The notes under the pieces were generated by a model. The model did not search any database and was not told where the DNA came from. It saw nothing but the letters and a program-made list of their open reading frames with translations. Both the position numbers and the translations under genes were made by a program. Of a DNA stretch of 64,000 bases, positions 26,246-35,624 are shown piece after piece. How positions within the stretch are numbered: position 1 is the stretch's first letter; each line of letters opens with the position of its first letter. Source of the stretch: JARRPM01 sp963792815 (GTDB taxonomy: Bacteria; Pseudomonadota; Gammaproteobacteria; Pseudomonadales; Halieaceae); the NCBI GenBank assembly GCA_963792815.1, contig CAWBXR010000006.1, positions 62,001-126,000 of the forward strand, given 5' to 3'.

Positions 26246-27003
26246 GCGTCACCCTCATCCAGTGCGAACTGGCCTGGGAGCAGCCGGCGGACAACAGGCG
26301 GCAGATCGGGGACATCATCGCCGGCATCGAGGAGATCCCCGACCTGATTGTCCTGCCGGAAATGTTCACCACCGGCTTTTCCATGAATGCGCTGGCAAAC
26401 GCCGAGCGGCCGGGTGGGGCCACCGAGCAGTGGCTGCGGGAACTTGCGCAGCGCCATAATTGCGCACTCACCGGCAGCATCGCCGTAGCGGCGGGCGAAG
26501 GGGTTTACAACAGGATGCTGTTCGCCACCCCGGAGGGTGTCGAATACTACGACAAGCGCCACCTGTTTCGCATGGCGGGCGAGCACAAGCGCTACCGCGC
26601 GGGAGAACACAGGGTCATCGTCGACTGGCGCGGCTGGCGTATTCTGTTGCAGGTCTGCTACGACTTGCGCTTTCCGGTATTCAGCCGGAACCGGGAGGAC
26701 TACGACCTGGCTGTCTATGTGGCCAACTGGCCCGCGGTGCGGCGCGAACACTGGCGCCAGCTGCTGGTGGCCAGGGCAATCGAGAATCTGGCCTGTGTGG
26801 TAGGGGTCAATCGCGTCGGTAGCGACGCCAGGGGGCTGGATTACAGCGGTGACAGTCTCGCCATCGCGGCGGACGGCTCGCTGTTAAGGGACATGGGAAA
26901 TGAAAACGGCGCCGCCAGGGTTATCCTGGGCGGCGCCGCCTTGCAAAGCTATCGAGAGGGTTTCCCCTGCCAGCTGGACGCGGATAGCTTCCAGCTGGAC
27001 TGA
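26233..27003 (+). CDS. Omega-amidase, nitrilase superfamily (YafV-like)
   Basis: 256 residues with the nitrilase triad: Glu in VLPEMFTTGFSM, Lys in YDKRHLFRM, Cys in LLQVCYDLRFPVF. It hydrolyses alpha-ketoglutaramate or ketosuccinamate produced by glutamine-dependent transaminases, drawing those reactions forward. I chose the ATG at 26233 (MRDLSVTLIQCELAWE), which matches the family start and overlaps the aminotransferase end by 13 bases. It converges on the OmpA-like gene with a 6-base gap. Confidence 0.9.
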   Translation: MRDLSVTLIQCELAWEQPADNRRQIGDIIAGIEEIPDLIVLPEMFTTGFSMNALANAERPGGATEQWLRELAQRHNCALTGSIAVAAGEGVYNRMLFATPEGVEYYDKRHLFRMAGEHKRYRAGEHRVIVDWRGWRILLQVCYDLRFPVFSRNREDYDLAVYVANWPAVRREHWRQLLVARAIENLACVVGVNRVGSDARGLDYSGDSLAIAADGSLLRDMGNENGAARVILGGAALQSYREGFPCQLDADSFQLD

Positions 27004-27009
27004 GAGAAC

Positions 27010-28059
27010 TTACTCCGAGTATTCAACTTCCAGGGAAGCCATTACACGGCGGTTCTCGGCGCGACCTTCAGCGGTGTCATTGCTGGCGACGGGGTTTGCT
27101 TCACCGTAGCCGACCGCCTTCAGGCGCGATGCTTCTATACCGTAGGTGTTGACCAGCATATCCACCACTGCCTGGGCGCGACGCTGGGACAGTTGCTGGT
27201 TGTAGGTTTCGGCGCCAACGCTGTCGGTGTAGCCGTCAATGCTGACATCCACTTGATCATAGCGCTTGAGGAATTTGGCCAGCTCACCGAGGTCGTTGAA
27301 ATACTGCTCCTGGACCACGGTTGAGTCGAACGCAAAGTTAACCTTCAGCTTGATCGAAGCCACCTGGGCAACAGGCAGCGGACAACCGGTGGCATCTACG
27401 CGGGTATTGGGCGGAGTGCCGAGACAGGCATCAAACTCGTCACAGACGCCGTCGCCATCTTCATCCGGGCAGGATGCCGCCGCGGCAACCGGAGCGGGAT
27501 TGACGTTACCGAGGTAGTAGTTCAGGCCGAGGTAGGCGATGGTGTCGTTGTTGCTCTTGTCCACGTTGTAGACAGTGCGGCCGTCCAGGCTGGCACTGAA
27601 GCGGGAGGTCAGCATCCAGCGCACACCCAGGCCCGCGTTGATGGTGGTGTCTTCATTCTTGTCGGCACCGGAATAGTTCGGGTCCGTGGAGAAGTAACCG
27701 GCGCCCAGCACAGCGTAGGGGCGCAGACGCATCGCGCCTGCAGAAGGATCAACTATATAGCTGCCGCCATAGTACTTCATGCCCAGGTTTGCCAGGGTGA
27801 CCTCGGTATCCGTACCGGGGAAATTCTCGTTGTTGGCATCGTCCTGGGTGAAGGATATCTCCGCCGCCCACTGGTCGTTAAACGCCCATTCCAGACCTGC
27901 CCAGGGGGAGTTCATATCTCTCAGATCGCGATCACTGGAGAAATACCAATGGGCCACGCCAGCATTCAGGGTGATGGGCACCTCGGCCACCGCAGCCGGG
28001 GTGAGACCCGACAGAACAAACCCTAATGCTGCGCTCGTCGCGAGAATTTTCTTTTTCAT
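27010..28059 (-). CDS. OmpA-family outer-membrane protein
   Basis: 349 residues. A signal peptide (MKKKILATSAALGFVLSGLT, cleavage probably after AVA at about residue 25) precedes an eight-strand barrel-like region to about residue 195. An acidic cysteine-containing thrombospondin type-3-like linker follows (CPDEDGDGVCDEFDAC). The C-terminal OmpA peptidoglycan-binding domain (about 245-345) has the conserved Asp/Arg motif DGYTDSVGAETYNQQLSQRR. It should anchor the outer membrane to the cell wall. Closest in layout to OprF-type proteins. A strong AGGAG site precedes the start. Confidence 0.92.
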   Translation of the reverse strand: MKKKILATSAALGFVLSGLTPAAVAEVPITLNAGVAHWYFSSDRDLRDMNSPWAGLEWAFNDQWAAEISFTQDDANNENFPGTDTEVTLANLGMKYYGGSYIVDPSAGAMRLRPYAVLGAGYFSTDPNYSGADKNEDTTINAGLGVRWMLTSRFSASLDGRTVYNVDKSNNDTIAYLGLNYYLGNVNPAPVAAAASCPDEDGDGVCDEFDACLGTPPNTRVDATGCPLPVAQVASIKLKVNFAFDSTVVQEQYFNDLGELAKFLKRYDQVDVSIDGYTDSVGAETYNQQLSQRRAQAVVDMLVNTYGIEASRLKAVGYGEANPVASNDTAEGRAENRRVMASLEVEYSE

Positions 28060-28086
28060 TTTGCAGGAACTCCTGTTATCAGTCGA

Positions 28087-28116
28087 TTATTACGCGGGAA
28101 GAATACCACCGGTCAA
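28087..28116 (-). promoter_or_regulatory. Candidate promoter of the OmpA-like gene
   Basis: On the minus strand TTGACC (28116-28111) and TAATAA (28092-28087) are separated by 18 bases, about 30 bases ahead of the start codon. The -35 matches five of six consensus bases. Sequence-only prediction. Confidence 0.45.
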
Positions 28117-28180
28117 GCTCATTTCCAGTTATTTTTTATGGTTATATTACGCTAATGATAGCAGCTCAACCACTGCCAGA

Positions 28181-28882
28181 TCACCAGCCCAGCACCCCTT
28201 TCACAAAAGGAATCGACAGCGCCCGTTTCTCCACCAGGGAGGCCCTGTCGAGGGTATCAAGCACCGCCAGCAGGGCATCCATATCCCTGGCCGCACGCGT
28301 CACCAGGTAGCTGCACACGTCGTCTCCCAGGGCAAGGCCCCGGCGCCCGGCCCGAAACTGCAAAATGGCGACTTTTTCCTCGTCGCCCGCCGCTGCGAGC
28401 TGGTAGACGATACCCCAGCCAAGGCGCGAACGCAGGTCGGCCAGATCCATCACCAGGGCGCGGGGAGCCGCGCTGCCCGCGATCAGCAGGCGGCAACCGT
28501 GCTGCCGGGCCCTGTTAAAAAGATTGAACAGGGCCAGCTCCCACTCCGCCTCGCCCAGCACCCGATCCACATCATCCAGGCAGACCATTTTCAGGGTGTC
28601 TATACCCTGTAACACTTCTTCCGGGCGGCTGTCAGCCAGCTCACCCAGGGGCAGGTAGAGCGCACCGACTCCCACCTGGTGGCAGCAGGCCTGCAGCAGG
28701 TGTGATTTGCCGACTCCCGCCGGACCGTAGAGATAGATCACCGGCTCGCCGGCTCCCTGCGCCTGCGCACGCAGCGCGACCATGAGGGCCCGGGACGCCG
28801 GCAGCGGCAGGAAATTATCGAGGGTGGCCTCGTCCCGCAACTGCACCGGGAGGGGCAGTTGCCGCTGGTTCGGGCCGTTCAC
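28181..28882 (-). CDS. hda: DnaA regulatory inactivator Hda
   Basis: 233 residues homologous to the AAA+ domain of DnaA but without the DnaA DNA-binding domain. The N-terminal QLPLPVQL is the clamp-binding motif that ties Hda to the beta sliding clamp. Walker A is GPAGVGKSH (about 53-61) and Walker B CLDDVDR. Hda stimulates ATP hydrolysis by DnaA after initiation. The GTG start directly follows the upstream permease stop (TGAGTG). Confidence 0.93.
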   Translation of the reverse strand: MNGPNQRQLPLPVQLRDEATLDNFLPLPASRALMVALRAQAQGAGEPVIYLYGPAGVGKSHLLQACCHQVGVGALYLPLGELADSRPEEVLQGIDTLKMVCLDDVDRVLGEAEWELALFNLFNRARQHGCRLLIAGSAAPRALVMDLADLRSRLGWGIVYQLAAAGDEEKVAILQFRAGRRGLALGDDVCSYLVTRAARDMDALLAVLDTLDRASLVEKRALSIPFVKGVLGW

Positions 28883-29965
28883 TCAGCTACCGCCGTAGAT
28901 ATCGCTGGAGCGGTAGTGCTGGAGCGCGTGCCGCAGGAAGACGGCGATAACAGCCGCCACGGGCAGCGCGACCACCACGCCTACGAACCCTGCCAGCTGG
29001 CCCCCCGCCATCAGGGCGAAGATCACGGCCACCGGGTGCAGGCCAATACGGTCCCCCACCAGCACCGGGGTGAGCACCATGCTCTCGATGGCCTGGCCTA
29101 TTCCAAATACCAGCAGCACCCACAACAGTGCGCTCCAGTCACCGAACTGGGCGTAGGCCGCTATGCAGGAGGCCAGCACCCCGACCGTAAACCCCAGGTA
29201 GGGCACGATACTCGCCAGCCCTGCCATCAACCCCAGCAGCAGCGCGAGCTGGAGCCCCACCAGCCAAAGGCCAAAGCTGTAAACCACGCCCAGGGTGCAC
29301 ATCACAACAAACTGGCCGCGCAAAAAGGCACCCACGACCTCATCCGCCTCACTGACGATGTGGTCGATCTTGCCCTGCCAGACCACCGGAAATACGCCCA
29401 GCGCCTTGGCTACCAGGCGATCCCAATCACGCATCAGGTAAAACGCCACCACCGGCACCAGTGCCAGGTTGGCCATGGCCAGCAACAGGTTGGCGCCGGA
29501 ACCCGACACCTTGAGCAGGGCGGCGCCCGTCATTTTACCCAGGGATTGCCAGTGGTCCGCCAGCTGCCCGGACCAGTCCAGCCGGGGCAGGCGTTCAAGG
29601 TTCAGATCGAATTTCTGCTGAATCCAGGGCAGTGCGTCCTGGGAAAACCAGGCGTAGATCACGGGGATCTTGGCCACCAGCAGATCGAGCTGGTGCAGCA
29701 GCATGGGCACGGCGAGGATCATCGCAAACACCACGACAATGGTGAAACCGACAAATACCACCACCACTCCCAGGGTACGACTGAGCCCGCGCCGCCCCAG
29801 CACGTCCACCAGCGGATCGCCCAGGTAGGCCACCAGGGCCCCCAGCACAAAGGGCAACAGGATCGGCTGAAGCAGGTAAAACAGTACGGCGGCAACTGCG
29901 CCGACCGCCAGCGCGACCGTCCAGCGGTTTAACAGGGGGAAACCACCGGGTGTTACTTCTGCCAC
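28883..29965 (-). CDS. AI-2E/PerM-family membrane permease
   Basis: 360 residues with seven or eight hydrophobic segments and the paired C-terminal motifs LGLMAGLASIVPYLGFTVG and PVLVGDRIGLHPVAVIFALM typical of the AI-2E transporter family. Substrate is unknown; some members move autoinducer-2 and others act as sodium/proton antiporters. In Pseudomonas the same gene lies next to hda. The GTG start overlaps the DUF2066 stop by 13 bases. Confidence 0.9.
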   Translation of the reverse strand: MAEVTPGGFPLLNRWTVALAVGAVAAVLFYLLQPILLPFVLGALVAYLGDPLVDVLGRRGLSRTLGVVVVFVGFTIVVVFAMILAVPMLLHQLDLLVAKIPVIYAWFSQDALPWIQQKFDLNLERLPRLDWSGQLADHWQSLGKMTGAALLKVSGSGANLLLAMANLALVPVVAFYLMRDWDRLVAKALGVFPVVWQGKIDHIVSEADEVVGAFLRGQFVVMCTLGVVYSFGLWLVGLQLALLLGLMAGLASIVPYLGFTVGVLASCIAAYAQFGDWSALLWVLLVFGIGQAIESMVLTPVLVGDRIGLHPVAVIFALMAGGQLAGFVGVVVALPVAAVIAVFLRHALQHYRSSDIYGGS

Positions 29966-31002
29966 AGGTAGTTCAAATCGGCACCTGGGCCGGTCACGGG
30001 AACCGGCACCAGTTGCTTGTTGAGTTCAATAACGGTGGCCAGCTGCCCCGGTGCCGCCTGTGCCTGCAGGCGCACCACTATCTTCTCGCCCTCCACCGAC
30101 TCCACATCGGCCCGCTCGACCAGTTCCAGACTCTCCAGCCAGGACACGACTGCGGCGTAATCGGCGTAGCTCGTCACCCCCGTCACCGACATGACCAGGC
30201 CGATCTCCTGGGCGGAGGCCGCGACCGCGTAGCGCGCCGCCATAGCCTCAGCCACCAGGCTCACGCCCTCGCGCACAAACAGGGATTCGCTCGCAGCCGT
30301 CGCGGAGCGCTGGCTGCGATCACCGCCACTGAAGTAATTCCACTTACCGGCGACTTTGCCGTCGGATTGCAGGGCAAACCCACCCACAAGAACGTCCTGC
30401 AGCTGGTAGCGGGCGGAGGCGCGCTCCAGCGCCGCGCTGTCCAGGGCCCGGGCCTGGTCCACGCTGAGCGCTGCGGTATCCGCCAGATCGTACAGGGGCA
30501 ACTGCAGCGGCACACCGCGGCGGGAAAACTCCCTGCGCAGCGCCGCCACCAGCGCCGGGTCAGTCTCGGCGTTGACAAACTGCTCTGCGCCGGCCTCTTC
30601 CTTGACCAACCAGACCAGCACGGTGGGCCGGTTTGCGGTCCATACGGGCGCTCCCGCCTCGATCATCAGGTCGGTGACATAGCCCCGATCAAACAGCATC
30701 TGTACCAGGAGCGCCCCGGGCACCGCCGAATCCTTGCTGTAGGAATACTGCTGGACGCGCTGGCGGGCGCCGGGCAGGGCGGCGGCAATAACCGGGTTGT
30801 TGAGCACGCTCGCGCTGCCCGACACCTTTACGAATACCGCCCCCAGCGCATCCCTGGCAGCGCTGGCAAGCTGGGCGGGCGATTGATCTGCTACCGGCAC
30901 TTCCGCCGAGTACAGATCCTTGACGATTTCGGCGCGCGCGGCAGCTGCAACGAACAGCAAAAACAGCACAGTACCGAGACTGAGCCTGAAAAGCGTGATC
31001 AA
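29953..31002 (-). CDS. DUF2066 exported protein
   Basis: 349 residues. An N-terminal hydrophobic segment ending in AAAARAE looks like a cleavable signal peptide (residues 1-24). The rest is soluble and belongs to the DUF2066 family found next to purM in many gammaproteobacteria; no function is known. The start appears to be TTG (31000-31002) preceded by GGAGAAGG; I see no better ATG. It is first of a three-gene unit with the PerM permease and hda, divergent from purM. Confidence 0.85.
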   Translation of the reverse strand: MITLFRLSLGTVLFLLFVAAAARAEIVKDLYSAEVPVADQSPAQLASAARDALGAVFVKVSGSASVLNNPVIAAALPGARQRVQQYSYSKDSAVPGALLVQMLFDRGYVTDLMIEAGAPVWTANRPTVLVWLVKEEAGAEQFVNAETDPALVAALRREFSRRGVPLQLPLYDLADTAALSVDQARALDSAALERASARYQLQDVLVGGFALQSDGKVAGKWNYFSGGDRSQRSATAASESLFVREGVSLVAEAMAARYAVAASAQEIGLVMSVTGVTSYADYAAVVSWLESLELVERADVESVEGEKIVVRLQAQAAPGQLATVIELNKQLVPVPVTGPGADLNYLWQK

Positions 31003-31165
31003 GACCTTCTCCCTAACCCTCGAAAAACGCGCATTGTAGCAGGACTGGGCGCCTCCCGGGGAGGCGCAAAATTATCCCGGGCGGGATGATCTGGTCGATG
31101 TTTGCAGCTAGAATACCCGCCCTCGGATACAGACCCCATTCCCCCACAGCCAGCGGACGCCAGCC

Positions 31166-32206
31166 ATGAACGACGACAACGGGCAAACTTCTCTCAGTTA
31201 CAAGGATGCCGGCGTCGATATCGACGCCGGCAATGCGCTGGTCGAGCGGATCAAGGGAATTTCCCGGCGCACCCGTCGGCCGGAGGTACTGGGCGGCCTG
31301 GGCGGATTTGGCGCCCTCTGCGAGATACCCCAGGGTTACCGCCAGCCCGTGCTGGTCGCCGGTACGGACGGCGTGGGCACCAAGCTCCGGCTGGCCATGG
31401 ATATGGGTATCCACGACACCATCGGCATCGACCTGGTGGCCATGTGTGTCAATGACCTGGTGGTGGCGGGCGCAGAGCCCTTGTTTTTCCTCGACTACTA
31501 CGCGACGGGCTCTCTCGATGTCGACACCGCGGCAGACGTGGTGACCGGTATCGGCGCGGGCTGCGAGCTGGCGGGCTGCGCCCTCGTTGGGGGCGAAACC
31601 GCCGAGATGCCGGGTATGTACGACGGCGAGGATTACGATCTGGCGGGCTTCTGTGTCGGCGTTGTGGAGAAGTCACGGATTATCGATGGCGCCGCCGTGA
31701 AGGCCGGCGACGCGCTGTTGGGCATCGCCAGCAGCGGCCCTCACTCCAACGGCTACTCACTGATTCGCAAGATCCTCACGCGCAGCGGCGCCGACCTGGC
31801 TCAGCCCCTGGGCGATACCACGCTCGGCAAGGCACTGCTGGAACCGACCACCATCTACGTCAAAGCCCTGCTTTCACTGTTTCAGCAGGTGGAGGTCAAG
31901 GCCCTGTCCCACATCACCGGTGGCGGCCTGCTGGAAAACCTGCCGCGGGTATTGCCCGAGGGCTGTGGCGCGCGAATAGACACGAGCAGCTGGGAGTGGC
32001 CGGAGATCTTCCAATGGCTGCAGGCCCAGGGCAACGTCGAAACACGGGAGATGTACCGCACCTTCAACTGTGGCGTGGGCATGGTGATCTGCGTGGCCCA
32101 GGCAGATTGCGACGCAGCACTCGCGCAACTCAACGCGGCGGGACACAGCGCCTGGCAGATAGGCACGATCAGCGCGGGCGATCCCGGGGTTGAGCTGCTG
32201 CCGTGA
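31166..32206 (+). CDS. purM: Phosphoribosylformylglycinamidine cyclo-ligase (AIR synthetase)
   Basis: 346 residues. Signatures are SYKDAGVDIDAGNALVERIK, TDGVGTKLRLA and GAEPLFFLDYYATG. It closes the imidazole ring in the fifth step of purine synthesis. The divergent gap to DUF2066 (31003-31165) has a possible -10 TAGAAT (31109-31114). The stop overlaps the purN start as GTGA. Confidence 0.97.
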   Translation: MNDDNGQTSLSYKDAGVDIDAGNALVERIKGISRRTRRPEVLGGLGGFGALCEIPQGYRQPVLVAGTDGVGTKLRLAMDMGIHDTIGIDLVAMCVNDLVVAGAEPLFFLDYYATGSLDVDTAADVVTGIGAGCELAGCALVGGETAEMPGMYDGEDYDLAGFCVGVVEKSRIIDGAAVKAGDALLGIASSGPHSNGYSLIRKILTRSGADLAQPLGDTTLGKALLEPTTIYVKALLSLFQQVEVKALSHITGGGLLENLPRVLPEGCGARIDTSSWEWPEIFQWLQAQGNVETREMYRTFNCGVGMVICVAQADCDAALAQLNAAGHSAWQIGTISAGDPGVELLP

Positions 32207-32868
32207 GGCCCGGCGCCAGGGCCCGGCTGGCTATCCTGATCTCCGGCCGGGGCAGCAACCTGCAGGCCTTCATCGACGCCTGCGCCAGGGGTGAGCTGAA
32301 GGCCGATATCTGCGCGGTCATCAGCAATAACCCCACGGCGGCCGGTCTGGAACTGGCAGCGGCAGCCGGCATTCCAACCTGCTGCATCGATCACCGCGAC
32401 TTTCCCTCGCGGGAGACTTTTGACACGGCCCTGGCAGCAGAATTGCGCGGGCGGCAGCCCGATCTCGTCATACTCGCCGGTTTCATGCGCATCCTCACAC
32501 CGGCGTTCATCGAACCTTTCAGCGGCCGCCTGTTGAACGTGCACCCATCCCTGCTACCTCGCTACCCGGGCCTTCACACCCACCAGCGCGCGCTGGATGC
32601 CGGCGACAGCGAAGCCGGCGTAACAGTGCATTTTGTCACATTGGAACTGGATGGCGGACCGCCTATCATTCAGGCTCGAGTGCCTGTACTGCCCGGCGAC
32701 ACTGCCCAGAGCCTCGCCGCGCGGGTTATCGACAAAGAGCACCTGATCTACCCACTTGCCGCCCAATGGTATATCGAGGGCCGGCTGCAGCTGACGGATA
32801 AGGGAGTATGCCTGGATGGTGAGCCGATACCGGCAACCGGCATTGATTACCTGGAAGAGGAGCGTTAA
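32203..32868 (+). CDS. purN: Phosphoribosylglycinamide formyltransferase (GART)
   Basis: 221 residues. The N-terminal LISGRGSNLQAFIDAC binds GAR. The catalytic Asn-His-Asp set is in LLNVHPSLLPRYPGLHTH and DGGPPI. It adds the first formyl group in purine synthesis using 10-formyl-THF. The GTG start overlaps the purM stop by four bases, and the 3' end overlaps the DUF3108 start by about 53 bases. Confidence 0.96.
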   Translation: MRPGARARLAILISGRGSNLQAFIDACARGELKADICAVISNNPTAAGLELAAAAGIPTCCIDHRDFPSRETFDTALAAELRGRQPDLVILAGFMRILTPAFIEPFSGRLLNVHPSLLPRYPGLHTHQRALDAGDSEAGVTVHFVTLELDGGPPIIQARVPVLPGDTAQSLAARVIDKEHLIYPLAAQWYIEGRLQLTDKGVCLDGEPIPATGIDYLEEER

Positions 32869-33598
32869 CAGCGCCCTGCTGACGGGTATTATTACCCTGT
32901 TGATTTGTACCACCGGGTTATCCCCCGCTGTTGCCGCCGCGGATTATTCCCCCGCGCTGCGTCCCTACACCGCCGAATACAAAACCACCGCCAGGGGCTT
33001 TGACCTCAACATCACCCGCAAGCTGGAGGCGGAGGACGGAGATCACTTCGTCCTCACCAATGGCGGCAAGATTCTGGTGGTGGGTTTTCACGAGATCAGC
33101 GTATTCACGGTAGAGGAGAACCGGGTCCTGCCCATTTCCTATGTCTACCAGGGCACCGGCCTGGTAAATCGTCGCCGCGAGCTTCACTTCGTCGGCGACG
33201 AAGACCGGATCAACAGCCTCTACAAGGATGAGTGGTACCAGCTGCCCTACAGCGCTGCCACACAGGACCGCATGAGCCAGGTGGAACAGCTGCGCCTGTT
33301 GCTTCTGGAAAGCCCGGTGCCCGCCCGGGATATAACCCTGCGGGTAGCGGATGGCAAAAGGGTCAAGGACTCCCAGCTGGTCCTGATCGCCCGGGAGACC
33401 CTGCAGACCCCGATGGGCCCGGTGGACACCCTGCACTACGAGCGCCTGCACGATGATCCCGATCGCAAGTCCGACCTGTGGTTCGCCCCGCAATGGGATT
33501 ACCTGATGGTGAAGACGGTCCACGTGGAAGACGGCGACCCGGTGGAAATGACCCTGACCAGTGCCACCATCGAAGGCGAGACAGTGGGCCTCAACTGA
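32816..33598 (+). CDS. DUF3108 exported protein
   Basis: 260 residues. A basic start (RYRQPALITWKRS) and a hydrophobic run ending in AVAAA|DY form a signal peptide of about 40 residues. The remainder (YTAEYKTTARGFDLNITRKL, then LWFAPQWDYLMVKTVHVEDG) is the DUF3108 periplasmic beta-rich domain. Conserved after purN in Pseudomonas-type genomes; function unknown. The ATG at 32816 has AGGGAG nine bases upstream. It is convergent with the acyltransferase gene. Confidence 0.85.
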   Translation: MVSRYRQPALITWKRSVNSALLTGIITLLICTTGLSPAVAAADYSPALRPYTAEYKTTARGFDLNITRKLEAEDGDHFVLTNGGKILVVGFHEISVFTVEENRVLPISYVYQGTGLVNRRRELHFVGDEDRINSLYKDEWYQLPYSAATQDRMSQVEQLRLLLLESPVPARDITLRVADGKRVKDSQLVLIARETLQTPMGPVDTLHYERLHDDPDRKSDLWFAPQWDYLMVKTVHVEDGDPVEMTLTSATIEGETVGLN

Positions 33599-33602
33599 CC
33601 TT

Positions 33603-34984
33603 TTACGCTCCCTCGGCCACGCCTGTACCCGCTGCCGCCGGGCCGTGCTGCTGCCGGTCAAAGGCCAGCAGCTCGCCACTTCGAGTCGAACGATGTCCAG
33701 CCGCTGCGCCAGTTCCCGGCGCATTTCGGCGTGCGTATTGAGCTTGAGATAGGTTCGCAGTTCCTCCAGCAACTGGGCGTGACGCTCGCGAAACAACAGC
33801 GAGGCAATACCACTGAGCGGCGCCAGCAGCCACCATGCGAGCGGCGAGAACACGTCGGTCCCCAGCAGGTGCGCTTGCAGGCTCCAGCACAGCGGGTAGA
33901 GAACCAGGCCCCCGAAAAGCTTGGCGGTAGACTGCCTGTCGGAGCGGATTTTCAGGCCGCTCAACAGCCGGGTCAGGAAAAACGGCAGGACATTGAGGAA
34001 AATACCCAGCAGCGCGAGCGGCAGGCGGACCAGGAAGAGGGACAACTTGCGCAAACTGTATACCGCCTGCAACAGCCTGGGGTGCTCCTGCACCACGTGC
34101 TCGTGGCGGACCGACAATACCTTCAGCAGGCGGTCGTAGCCATTTACCGCCTCAACTATCCTGGCGACACGCCTGGGGTTTTGCTCCTTGGTTCGCAGGT
34201 AGGCGTCGGCCAGCTGTTTCTGCGCCGAAAACTCATGCGCCAGGCTCGCCTGGTCCGGGTCCGGCTGCGGGCGCGAATCGTACAGCGCGGCTGCGCGCTG
34301 GATCAGCTTGGCCTCCTCCCAACTCGGGTAATTGAGGGTCACTGACTTGATGCCCTCCTCCACCAGGCCCATCACCTGGCTGACGGCTTCCCTGGACTCG
34401 GCGTCCACCTGCTCAAGGCCTGCAAGCGGGTCTATCGGTTTGCCTATGGAGATCAGGACTCGTGAACGAAACTTCTGCTTGGCATCGAAGTTCAACCCGA
34501 CCGGGATAATGCGCAGGCCCAGCGGGCCACGGGTCTGCTCGGCGCCCAGGGCGATCCGCGCAACACCGGTCTTGAGTTTCTGCAATTCGGATCCCGCATG
34601 GCTTTCGCCCTCGGGAAAAACCACTATACAGGCGTTGCTGGCCAGGGCTTCATGACAGGCTGAAAACATGTCCCGGTTGTTGGCAGCGTAAGCGGGGTCC
34701 AGGGAGTCCTGCTGGCGATAGACAGGTATCGCATTGACCGCGCTGAGCAGGGGCCGCAACACTGCGGTATCCCACAGCTTTATCGACGCGAGCGGGCGCG
34801 GCTCCCGGGGCAGCCGGGTGCGGGCCAGCAGGCCATCGACCAGCGAATTCATGTGGTTGGGGGTGTAGATAACCGGGGTGCCCGCCGGCACATTGCCGGC
34901 GCCGGTAACTTCTATCTTGCGAAAAAACACAGCCAGCAGCAGGCTGACGAACGGGACGAGTACAACTTCGAGAATTTTCTGCAA
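33603..34984 (-). CDS. PlsC-type 1-acyl-glycerol-3-phosphate acyltransferase, probable frameshift near its 3' end
   Basis: Residues 1-430 are clearly an acyltransferase. NHMNSLVDGLL (motif I, NHxxxxD), FPEGESH (motif III) and IIPVGLNF (motif IV) are present, followed by hydrophobic segments near residues 325-400. Function is acyl transfer onto a lysophospholipid at the inner membrane. After LAQRLDIVRLE the frame runs on another 230 codons antisense through the DUF3108 gene to 32918, which is implausible. A shift by one missing base at about 33670-33690 gives SGELLAFDRQQHG and a stop at 33603, four bases from the DUF3108 stop, the spacing expected in this compact genome. I give that end; the uninterrupted frame would be 32918-34984. 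Confidence 0.75.
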
Positions 34985-35006
34985 CAGCTGTGCTCCCGCG
35001 AATGCT

Positions 35007-35573
35007 TCAGGCCTTGGGCAGGGTCACTCCCCTCTGGCCCTGGTATTTGCCACCCCGGTCCTTGTAGCTGACCTCGCACACCTCGTCCGACTCAAAGAAT
35101 AGCATCTGGGCCACTCCCTCGTTGGCATAGATCTTTGCCGGCAGGGTGGTGGTATTGGAAAACTCCAGGGTGACGTGACCCTCCCATTCGGGCTCCAGCG
35201 GCGTCACGTTGACGATGATGCCGCAGCGGGCGTAGGTCGATTTACCCAGGCAAATGGTCAGCACGTTGCGCGGAATGCGAAAGTATTCCACCGTGCTGGC
35301 CAGGGCGAAGGAGTTGGGGGGAATGACGCAGACATCGCTCACCACGTCGACAAAACTGTCCTCGTCAAAGCGCTTGGGGTCCACGGTAGCGGAGTTGATA
35401 TTGGTAAACACCTTGAACTCACGCGAACAGCGCACATCGTAGCCGTAGCTGGAGGTGCCGTAGGAAATCAGCCGGTTGGCGCCGTCCGAGCGCACCTGGC
35501 CCGCCTCGAAAGGCTCGATCATGCTGTGCTCGCTGGCCATCCGGCGAATCCATTTGTCTGACTTGATACTCAC
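35007..35573 (-). CDS. dcd: dCTP deaminase
   Basis: 188 residues, full length. MSIKSDKWIRRMA and GTSSYGYDVRCSREF are the family start. LGKSTYARCGIIVNVTPLEPEWEGH holds the catalytic residues. It deaminates dCTP to dUTP for thymidylate synthesis. Preceded by apbC (51-base gap) and followed by the acyltransferase on the same strand. Confidence 0.97.
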   Translation of the reverse strand: MSIKSDKWIRRMASEHSMIEPFEAGQVRSDGANRLISYGTSSYGYDVRCSREFKVFTNINSATVDPKRFDEDSFVDVVSDVCVIPPNSFALASTVEYFRIPRNVLTICLGKSTYARCGIIVNVTPLEPEWEGHVTLEFSNTTTLPAKIYANEGVAQMLFFESDEVCEVSYKDRGGKYQGQRGVTLPKA

Positions 35574-35624
35574 ATATCACCTATATCTTGAGTTACGTAC
35601 CCAACCAGATCTGCGGCCAGGCCG

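Noticed and set aside
32918..33600. C-terminal 230 codons of the acyltransferase frame
   Set aside because: It lies entirely antisense to the DUF3108 gene and looks like the reverse reading of that gene; a frameshift explains the missing stop better.
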